From: an uncultured Chloroflexota bacterium
Lineage (GTDB): Bacteria > Chloroflexota > Anaerolineae > Caldilineales > Caldilineaceae
Length of the DNA: 28,485 nucleotides
NCBI GenBank assembly: GCA_903858085.1
Contig: CAIOHJ010000227.1
Coordinates: forward strand, 1 to 28,485
Direction of reading: 5' to 3'
Shown: one piece after another, positions 23,223-28,485 of the stretch
How positions within the stretch are numbered: the stretch's first letter is position 1
Layout: each line of letters starts with the position of its first letter
Position numbers and translations under genes: made by a program
The notes under the pieces: model-generated
Databases searched by the model: none
What the model was told of the DNA's origin: nothing
What the model saw: the letters and a program-made list of their open reading frames with translations, nothing else

Positions 23223-24200
23223 CTACGCTGCCATCAACGTTTCAACCGCACGCACAATCTCCTCCACATTCGGGACGACCGCAGCTTCCAGCGTGGGGCT
23301 GTACGGGGTCGGCGCATAGGCGCCATTGAGCCGACAAACCGGGGCATCCAGGTCGTCGAAGCCCTGCTCGACCACCTGCGCCGCGATCTCCGCCCCGATC
23401 CCGCAGGGCTGGAAGGTCTCATCCACGATCAGCAGGCGCCCTGTCTTGTGCACGGAAGCCAGCACACTCTGAATGTCGAGCGGGTTGAGGGTGCGCGGGT
23501 CGATGACCTCTACCTCGATGCCAGCCAGGGCCAGCCGTTCGCACGCCTGCAGCGTTTTTCCAACCATCGCCCCCACCGCCACCACCGTGCAGTGCTGCCC
23601 GGCACGTGCCACGCGGGCCTGGCCGAAGGGAATGGTGTACTCTTCCTCCGGCACAGCTCCTTTGTGAAAAAGAATCGACTTGTGTTCCAAAAAAATGACC
23701 GGGTCGTCACTCACCAGGGCCGTTGCAAAAAGCCCTTTGGCGTCGTACGGGGTGGTGGGCACCACCACCCGAAAGCCGGGAATGTTGACAAAATGAGGGA
23801 AATAACTGCCTGAATGGTGGGTGGCCGCCGAATGGCCGATGCCGATGCAGCCGCGCAGAATCAGCGGCATCTTGAGACGGCCGCTGCTCATGTACTGAAT
23901 TTTGGCCGCCTGGTTGATCAGTTCACCCATCGCATCCAGGATAAAATCGACAAACATAAAATCGACGATCGGCCGGCTGCCGGTCATGGCGGCACCGGCA
24001 CACATCCCCACAAACCCACGCTCGCTGATCGGCATGTCGCGCAAACGTTCGGGCCCATAGAGATCGTAGAGGCCGGTGGTCGTATTAAAATTCCCACCGC
24101 GCGGGCCGATCCCCTCGCCGACCACAAAAATGGTGTTGTCGCGTGCCATCGCCGCGGCCAAGGCTTCCCGGGTCGCCTCGATCAACGTAATTTCGCGCAT
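23223..24200 (-). CDS. 2-oxoacid dehydrogenase E1 component, beta subunit
   Basis: A 325-residue transketolase-like beta subunit. It starts MREITLIEATREAL, has VVGEGIGPRGG, then PISERGFVGMCAGAAMTG, and ends with a transketolase C-terminal domain (VEVIDPRTLNPLD, VDETFQPCG). It forms an alpha2-beta2 E1 with the preceding gene and decarboxylates a 2-oxo acid with thiamine diphosphate. The AcoB/PdhB subgroup is the best fit, so pyruvate or acetoin is the likely substrate. The AGGAG just upstream overlaps the E1-alpha stop, so the two are coupled. Confidence 0.92.
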   Translation of the reverse strand: MREITLIEATREALAAAMARDNTIFVVGEGIGPRGGNFNTTTGLYDLYGPERLRDMPISERGFVGMCAGAAMTGSRPIVDFMFVDFILDAMGELINQAAKIQYMSSGRLKMPLILRGCIGIGHSAATHHSGSYFPHFVNIPGFRVVVPTTPYDAKGLFATALVSDDPVIFLEHKSILFHKGAVPEEEYTIPFGQARVARAGQHCTVVAVGAMVGKTLQACERLALAGIEVEVIDPRTLNPLDIQSVLASVHKTGRLLIVDETFQPCGIGAEIAAQVVEQGFDDLDAPVCRLNGAYAPTPYSPTLEAAVVPNVEEIVRAVETLMAA

Positions 24201-24208
24201 TGGAGCTC

Positions 24209-25228
24209 CTAATGGCTGGCCGGCTGCGCCGGTTCGGAATAGACATGCTGGCAGGCGGTCGTCGCCTCGGGCCAGGGGCTGTTGCGCGCAAAGCGTTCAG
24301 CCTCTGTCACCGTTGTCTGGACATCCGCCTCGATCTGCTCCAACGCCTCCACCGCAACCGCCTGCTTCTGGAGCAGGTATGTGCGACAGCGTGCGATCGG
24401 ATCCTGGGCTTTCCAGCGGTCGACCTCCTCCTGGGTGCGGTATCCCACATCGCGCATGCCCTCGGCGTGGGCGCGCGTGCGATAGGTGCGGCACTCGAGC
24501 AGCGTAGGCCCCCCACCCGCACGTGCGCGAGCGACAGCCTCGCCGGCCGCCTGGTAGACCGCCACCACATCGTTGCCATCCAGGGTGACCCCAGGCATCC
24601 CATAGGCACTGCCCCGCATCCCAACCTGGGGGTTGCCGGCCGCATAGGCAAAGGCAATCTCGGTCGCATACTGGTTGTTTTCACAGACAAACAGCACGGG
24701 GAGACGACAGATGGAAGCCAGATTGAGCCCTTCATGAAAGGCACCATTGTTCACAGCGCCGTCGCCAAAAAAAGCCACCCCCACCCGGTCGGTTTTGAGC
24801 AGCTGAAAAGAGTAGCCGGCCCCCGTCGCCTGCAAGATACAGGGCCCGACAATCCCACTTGTTCCCATCATGCCGATCTCCGGTGCGAAGAGATGCATGC
24901 TTCCCCCCCGCCCACGCGAACAACCGGTCGCCCGGCCAAAAAGCTCGGCGATCAACTCGCGGGGGGGCACACCTTTGGCCAGGGCATGGCCATGCCCGCG
25001 GTGGGTGCTGAAGACCGCATCGTCGGGGCGCAGATGGGCGCAGACCCCCGCCGCGATCGCTTCTTGGCCCACATAGGTGTGGCAGGCCCCGTGGATCAGC
25101 CCTTGTTGGTGAGAACGGGCCAACTGTTCTTCGGTGCGCCGGATCGTCAACATCACCCGATAGAATTCGAGCGCTGCCGATCGGTCAATCTGGCCAGGTG
25201 CAGGATCGGTCGTGGGTTGTACAGACAT
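24209..25228 (-). CDS. 2-oxoacid dehydrogenase E1 component, alpha subunit
   Basis: A 339-residue thiamine-diphosphate enzyme subunit. The cofactor motif runs from GDG (155-157) through NNGAFHEGLN to ENNQ (183-186), and HRGHGHALAKG and GRGGSMHLF are the usual AcoA/PdhA motifs. With the beta subunit it oxidatively decarboxylates a 2-oxo acid and loads the acyl group on E2. In this regulon it would turn pyruvate from the aldolase or FAH step into acetyl-CoA, though a more specific 2-oxo acid or acetoin is possible. It begins 101 bases after the gntR stop; that gap holds no operator or hairpin that I can see. Confidence 0.92.
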   Translation of the reverse strand: MSVQPTTDPAPGQIDRSAALEFYRVMLTIRRTEEQLARSHQQGLIHGACHTYVGQEAIAAGVCAHLRPDDAVFSTHRGHGHALAKGVPPRELIAELFGRATGCSRGRGGSMHLFAPEIGMMGTSGIVGPCILQATGAGYSFQLLKTDRVGVAFFGDGAVNNGAFHEGLNLASICRLPVLFVCENNQYATEIAFAYAAGNPQVGMRGSAYGMPGVTLDGNDVVAVYQAAGEAVARARAGGGPTLLECRTYRTRAHAEGMRDVGYRTQEEVDRWKAQDPIARCRTYLLQKQAVAVEALEQIEADVQTTVTEAERFARNSPWPEATTACQHVYSEPAQPASH

Positions 25229-25329
25229 ACAGAATCAAGCTCCATCCTTTGGGCATACACCCGGTTGTTCTCAAAAACGGTCGACTGGCAAGGCAGCGCC
25301 CACCAGAGCGCCTGAAAAACCGACAGGGG

Positions 25330-26061
25330 TCATCGCACGCTCTCTGCGGCAACGGGGCCGGTTGGGGGGGGAGCCGGCGACTGGACAGGGGCCAGCTGAC
25401 AGTGGGTCAGAATGCGCGTTTTGGCTGACAAAATGTGAATGGCGATCTCCTGCTGCGCGGTCGCGACATCGCCGCTTTTCAAGACATCGATAAATTCGTC
25501 GTGCGAATCCACATGGCGGCTGGCTCCTTCCTGGGAGAGCGCGCTGTTGGCTTCATACAAAAACCGGCTCAGCCGCGAGCGCAAGCCGGAGACGACTTCG
25601 AGCAGGAGCGAATGGTGGGCAATCTCCCAGAGCGCGTAGTGAAAGGCGTAATCTTGCTCGTAGATACGCTGGGGGTCGCCCCCCTGCATGCCTGCACGCA
25701 TCGCAGCCACGATCGAGCGGAGCCGCTCCTCGTGTGCGCGGTTCCAGTTTTGGATCACACGCTCGACCACAAAACATTCGAGCACCACACGCAGCGAAGA
25801 GATCTCTTCAATTTCGTAGGCAGTCGGCAGATAGACATAGGCGCCGCGATGGGGTGCCTTGCGCACCATTCCTTCCTCGACCAGCATCTGGATGGCCTCG
25901 CGCACCGGGACGCGGCTGACCCCCAGCTGTTCGGCGACTTCCTGCTCGACCAGGCGGCTGCCTGCGCCAAGACTGCCGTTGCGGATCGCCTCCCGCAGTC
26001 GTTCGGCCACTTCCTCGCTGAAAGTACGGGTTTTTACGGGTTGAACTTCTGTCAATGGCAT
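25330..26061 (-). CDS. GntR-family transcriptional regulator, FadR/FCD subfamily
   Basis: A 243-residue repressor-type regulator. The N-terminal winged helix-turn-helix (about 12-78) contains LVEQEVAEQLGVSRVPVREAIQ, the GntR signature. The FCD ligand domain (about 85-215) carries D137, H141, H187 and H209, the usual metal-binding set that holds carboxylate effectors. Sugar-acid regulators such as ExuR, UxuR, LldR and DgoR belong to this group. It sits second in an operon preceded by the 13-base operator, so autoregulation is likely, and it is the obvious candidate for all four operator copies. The ribosome-binding site is weak (AAAGAG). The C-terminus is a Pro/Ala-rich tail encoded partly by a G8 run. 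Confidence 0.93.
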   Translation of the reverse strand: MPLTEVQPVKTRTFSEEVAERLREAIRNGSLGAGSRLVEQEVAEQLGVSRVPVREAIQMLVEEGMVRKAPHRGAYVYLPTAYEIEEISSLRVVLECFVVERVIQNWNRAHEERLRSIVAAMRAGMQGGDPQRIYEQDYAFHYALWEIAHHSLLLEVVSGLRSRLSRFLYEANSALSQEGASRHVDSHDEFIDVLKSGDVATAQQEIAIHILSAKTRILTHCQLAPVQSPAPPPTGPVAAESVR

Positions 26062-26075
26062 TGCAGTCGTGCTCT

Positions 26076-27155
26076 TTACTGGAGAAAGGGGCTGGCCAGG
26101 CGCGCAAACAACGTCGGGTCATACTCGGACAGAGGATGGCGCGGGCGGGCCTGCGGGTTGACACGATGGGTAGGTTCTGGCCAGTGGCCACAGAGGATCG
26201 AAACAACATTTTCAACGCCGCCTTGCGCAACCTCCTGCATCGCTTGCAGCGAGCCGGCCGCCACATGCGGTGTCAACACGACATTCTCCATCCCGATCAG
26301 AGGGTGGCGAGGGGGGAGCTGTACAGAGGCAAAGATCTCGATCCCCTCAAAGGTATCGAGCCCGGCGCCGCCCAGGTGGCCGCTGCGCAGCGCCTCGACC
26401 AGGGCCTCTTCGTCCACCAGCGCCCCGCGCGAGGTGTTGATCAGCAGTGCACCTGGTTTCATTCGGACAAAGACGGCAGCGTCGAAAAGATGATAGGTTT
26501 CCGGGCTCAGCGGCAGATGCAGCGAGATGTAGTCTGCTTCGGCAAGCAGCCTTTCCAGGTTGACCAGCTCTACCCCTGTCTCTGCAGCCGCAGTGCGGGC
26601 AGCGTCCAGGTTGCGCCGGGTCGCCAGCACGCGCATCCCAAACCCGCGGGCACGCCTGGCCATGGCCAGAGCCGAATTGCCAAAACCGACCAATCCCAGC
26701 ACACGCCCGGCCATGCGCTGCTGGCTGTTCATCAACGCATGGGCCTGACGGAAGGTTCCAGCCTCCAGATGGCGCTGCATCGGAGAGAGGTTGCGTACCA
26801 GCGCCAGCAACAGCGCCATCGCATGGTCGGCTTGCTCTTCGACGCAGAAATGGGGTACATTGGTGACCAGAATGCCTTGCTCGGTCGCTGTGGCTACGTC
26901 GATCTTGTCCACCCCAGTGCCCAGGCGCGAGATGACCTGGCACCGAGCCATCGCCTGAATCACCGGGGCGGGCAGCTTGACCGAAACCGCAAAGACAGCG
27001 TCAGCATCGGCCACGTAAGGAATGATCTCCTCTACACTGTGCGCTTCGACCCGCTCTGGGTTCAAGCCATACCGATCGTAGCAGGCCTGCTCATCTGGGG
27101 TCACTGGGTGCAATGTGGCGTTCAGGCGCACAATTTTTCGGGAATGCAGGGACAT
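26076..27155 (-). CDS. D-isomer-specific 2-hydroxyacid dehydrogenase
   Basis: A 359-residue dehydrogenase of the PGDH/hydroxypyruvate reductase type. The Rossmann motif is GFGNSA (157-162), catalytic R243 (TSRGALVDEE), probable E273 and H297 (TPHVAAGS) are present. Where the sibling at 12535 has an Asp at the end of the second strand, this protein has TRR (179-181), which suggests NADPH preference. It shares only general family similarity with that sibling. The start is placed at the ATG at 27155: the longer open frame runs through the operator and promoter, and the N-terminus from MSLHSRKIVRLN fits the family. It is first in the operon that includes gntR, 14 bases ahead of it. Confidence 0.88.
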   Translation of the reverse strand: MSLHSRKIVRLNATLHPVTPDEQACYDRYGLNPERVEAHSVEEIIPYVADADAVFAVSVKLPAPVIQAMARCQVISRLGTGVDKIDVATATEQGILVTNVPHFCVEEQADHAMALLLALVRNLSPMQRHLEAGTFRQAHALMNSQQRMAGRVLGLVGFGNSALAMARRARGFGMRVLATRRNLDAARTAAAETGVELVNLERLLAEADYISLHLPLSPETYHLFDAAVFVRMKPGALLINTSRGALVDEEALVEALRSGHLGGAGLDTFEGIEIFASVQLPPRHPLIGMENVVLTPHVAAGSLQAMQEVAQGGVENVVSILCGHWPEPTHRVNPQARPRHPLSEYDPTLFARLASPFLQ

Positions 27156-27190
27156 CGCAAGCTGTCTTTCTTGATTACAATTGGTCAATC

Positions 27191-27203
27191 GTATACAGTA
27201 TAC
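27191..27203. promoter_or_regulatory. GntR-type operator in front of the gntR-containing operon
   Basis: GTATACAGTATAC, identical to the sites at 1238 and 19776, lies 36 bases upstream of the start codon at 27155. It overlaps the -10 element, consistent with autorepression of gntR. Confidence 0.75.
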
Positions 27204-27224
27204 AAACAACCGACCGAATGTCCA
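27197..27224 (-). promoter_or_regulatory. Promoter of the gntR/2-oxoacid dehydrogenase operon
   Basis: On the minus strand TGGACA (27224-27219), a 16-base spacer and TATACT (27202-27197). Geometry and operator overlap are the same as at 1224-1251. The leader would be about 35 bases. Confidence 0.6.
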
Positions 27225-27364
27225 AAAATGCAAGCAGGGCAATCAGCCCTTGCGGCAAGTTTCGCAAGGCGGAGCAGAACACGGGCGCAACGCCAGCCAG
27301 GCCAGAACCATCGCTGTGTTGCGAGAGCATTACAGTTCTCAGCTGTCGAGGTTGAAGCGGTCTC

Positions 27365-27655
27365 TCACGCGAAGACATGCCTGCCCAGAGAGGCGAGGGA
27401 CTCACGGCGCGTCCAGGAACCCACGATTTCTGGCGCTGTGCATCCTCCCGCATCCACACACGCCTTGTAGCGGGCATTGGTCACCTCATACTTGTCGATG
27501 GCCTGGCTGGGCAGCGTCACCGTGTGCAGCGGCGGCTCATCGCTCGAGCACGACTCTGCCGGGTTGCTGCTGTCGCAGCCCATCTGGAAGCTGCCGGCGG
27601 GGATCAGGACTTCCTCCGACAGGGGCCAGCCATACCACTGAGTATACCTTCTCAC
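27365..27655 (-). pseudogene. SUMF1/FGE-domain protein fragment
   Basis: A 96-codon minus-strand frame reads VLIPAGSFQMGCDSSNP, then DEPPLHTVTLPS and DKYEVTNARYKACVDAGGC. This is the characteristic N-terminal part of the formylglycine-generating-enzyme (sulfatase-modifying factor) domain, common in bacterial signalling and iron-dependent enzymes. It lacks the later two thirds of the domain, and after GGCTAPE the frame loses similarity and stops. It also lacks a signal or effector domain at the front, because a TGA lies three codons upstream of the GTG at 27655. I regard it as a remnant. The stretch 27225-27364 beyond it holds nothing that I recognise. Confidence 0.65.
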
Positions 27656-27663
27656 GTAAGTTC

Positions 27664-27851
27664 ATGGTCCAGTTTTCGGGGCCAATGATAGTTCGGAATC
27701 AGAGGACGTTCCTGGTTTGGTGGCTCAGGGGCGTATGATTGCGGAGACGCTGGAGATCGCGCGGGATGTGGCGAAGAAACTACTCGAGGCGCAACGTGAG
27801 CGACCAGGCAGAATCGAGCTTGCCGCTGCCAGGGAGACTTTCGACCTCTGA
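27664..27851 (+). pseudogene. HicB-like antitoxin fragment, frameshifted
   Basis: From an ATG at 27664 one frame reads MVQFSGP; a shift near 27683 continues as SESEDVPGLVAQGRMIAETLE and ends KKLLEAQRERPG...ETFDL at a TGA (27849-27851). A PGLVAQG motif followed by a helix is the pattern of HicB/UPF0150-type antitoxins. A short ATG-initiated frame (27735-27851) covers only the end. No HicA toxin gene is visible beside it. The family call rests on a short motif, so it is tentative. Confidence 0.4.
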
Positions 27852-27887
27852 CTATGCAAACAGCCCCTGCGAAACTCAGTCTCTCGA

Positions 27888-28485
27888 TCAGTCTTGGCGG
27901 TGATAGACCTGGCGCACCTCATCTGGCGTAGCGGCCAGTTCGATGACGTCGCCGATGGTCTGCAACAGTGCCACATCTTCGATCTGCGCAATCTCCGACA
28001 TCAGAGTGGCACCGGCCAGCCCAAACTTGATCTTCAGCCCCAGCCGGATGCCAGCGAGCATCCCCTGGCGCAGCCCGCGCTGCTCTCCCTGTTGCAGCCC
28101 CTGTTGCAGCCCTTGCTGTAGACCCTGTTGCAGCCCTTGCTGTAGCCCCTGTTGTAGCCCCTGTTGTACCCCCTGTTGTACCCCCTGTTGTACCCCCTGT
28201 TGTACCCCCTGTTGTATCCCCTGTTGTATCCCCTGTTGTATCCCCTGTTGTATCCATTCCTGTGCGATTGTACCGAGCATGGCATCTCCTTCGGGCGCAA
28301 CAGCCTTGATTGCCGCCCGCATCTCTTCCGCACTGACATTCTGACCCGTCGCTGCTACATAGCGAATCATGGCTTCCAGATAACGCAGTGCATTTTCCTG
28401 CTGACGAATAGTATACCACAACTTTATCACTTCCGGCAGGTGAGTGTACAGGTCTGGCTCAAAGATGTGCTTCAGCAGGAGCAGA
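27888..28485 (-). CDS. Rpn-family nuclease/transposase-like protein, C-terminal part (runs off right edge)
   Basis: The minus-strand frame is open from the right edge to a stop at 27888; it reads KHIFEPDLYTHLPEVIKLWYT, then LRYLEAMIRYVAATG and EEMRAAI. It is followed by a long XQQG tetrapeptide tail and a helical end. This is the C-terminal region of Rpn (recombination-promoting nuclease, PD-(D/E)XK, Transposase_31-like) proteins. The nuclease core lies outside the window. A GTG at 28430 could be called as a start, but the upstream frame continues with family-like sequence, so this is a partial gene. The Q-rich tail is predicted to form an extended or coiled linker. Confidence 0.7.
   Translation of the reverse strand, partial: LLLLKHIFEPDLYTHLPEVIKLWYTIRQQENALRYLEAMIRYVAATGQNVSAEEMRAAIKAVAPEGDAMLGTIAQEWIQQGIQQGIQQGIQQGVQQGVQQGVQQGVQQGLQQGLQQGLQQGLQQGLQQGLQQGEQRGLRQGMLAGIRLGLKIKFGLAGATLMSEIAQIEDVALLQTIGDVIELAATPDEVRQVYHRQD
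28062..28253 (-). repeat. 12-base tandem repeat encoding XQQG units
   Basis: Fourteen perfect 12-base units (28086-28253) encode IQQG four times, VQQG four times and LQQG six times, followed by two degenerate units (EQRG, LRQG; 28062-28085). Identical variants are grouped in blocks, the pattern left by local slippage or unequal exchange, so copy number probably varies between strains. It is in frame and not a CRISPR array, because there are no spacers. Confidence 0.85.

Noticed and set aside
25229..25329. Possible fourth regulated promoter between gntR and E1-alpha
   Set aside because: The gap has no 13-base site and no convincing -35/-10 pair; co-transcription from 27197-27224 is simpler.
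26076..27242. Longer form of the hydroxyacid dehydrogenase starting at 27242
   Set aside because: The extra codons run through the operator and promoter and have no family similarity; the ATG at 27155 fits better.
27642..27647. GTATAC half-site near the FGE-domain fragment (another at about 28412)
   Set aside because: Only one 6-base half is present, without the second half or a promoter; expected by chance.
28086..28253. Short tandem repeat that could be mistaken for a CRISPR array
   Set aside because: There are no spacers, the unit is 12 bases, and it is translated in frame as XQQG.

Overview
The window looks like chromosomal DNA from a GC-rich, filamentous-type member of the Chloroflexota (Caldilinea/Litorilinea-like). 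This is an inference from three things: binding lipoproteins with an Ala/Pro-rich linker after the lipobox, several sugar ABC systems beside many short-chain dehydrogenases, and an Rpn-type nuclease with a QQG repeat tail. I could run no database search. No rRNA, tRNA or CRISPR array was seen.

Layout. Positions 1-1200 are an insertion-sequence graveyard: an IS1182-like transposase end abutting a decayed ISAzo13-like transposase, next to the start of a hypothetical gene that runs off the left edge. Positions 1224-14286 hold one long plus-strand operon: FAH-family hydrolase, ribose-type ABC transporter (two permeases, binding lipoprotein, ATPase), three SDR dehydrogenases, a UxaE-like epimerase, an FSA-type aldolase, an Ldh_2-family dehydrogenase, a D-2-hydroxyacid dehydrogenase and an HpcH/HpaI aldolase. 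It converges on a minus-strand operon (19659 down to 14352): a second, family-1 binding lipoprotein, MalF- and MalG-type permeases without an ATPase, an enolase-superfamily acid-sugar dehydratase and a UlaG-like metallo-hydrolase. Upstream of that is a third minus-strand operon (27155 down to 19855): D-2-hydroxyacid dehydrogenase, GntR/FCD regulator, E1-alpha, E1-beta and E2 of a 2-oxoacid dehydrogenase, an M24 peptidase-fold protein and a fourth SDR. Positions 27365-28485 are again accessory: a truncated SUMF1/FGE-domain fragment, a frameshifted HicB-like fragment, and an Rpn-family gene running off the right edge.

How it works together. The 13-mer GTATACAGTATAC (or its complement) occurs four times, only in front of the three operons. 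Each time it overlaps the -10 element of a recognisable sigma70-type promoter. The gntR gene sits in the third operon, so all three operons probably form one locally encoded regulon, induced when the FCD domain binds its ligand. The enzymes fit a non-phosphorylated sugar or sugar-acid route: import by two ABC systems, oxidation and epimerisation, lactone opening, dehydration to a 2-keto-3-deoxy acid, cleavage by the HpcH/HpaI aldolase and/or oxidation followed by FAH-type hydrolysis, then pyruvate to acetyl-CoA by the 2-oxoacid dehydrogenase. The UxaE-like protein and a GTATAC core like that of enterobacterial ExuR/UxuR operators point to a hexuronate-like or keto-aldonate substrate, but the substrate is not determined by the sequence. 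The most notable oddities are the promoter-embedded operators, a 52-bp double-operator palindrome, an SDR with its catalytic Lys replaced by Gln, matching hairpins just after both binding-protein genes, and an E2 with two apparent subunit-binding domains.
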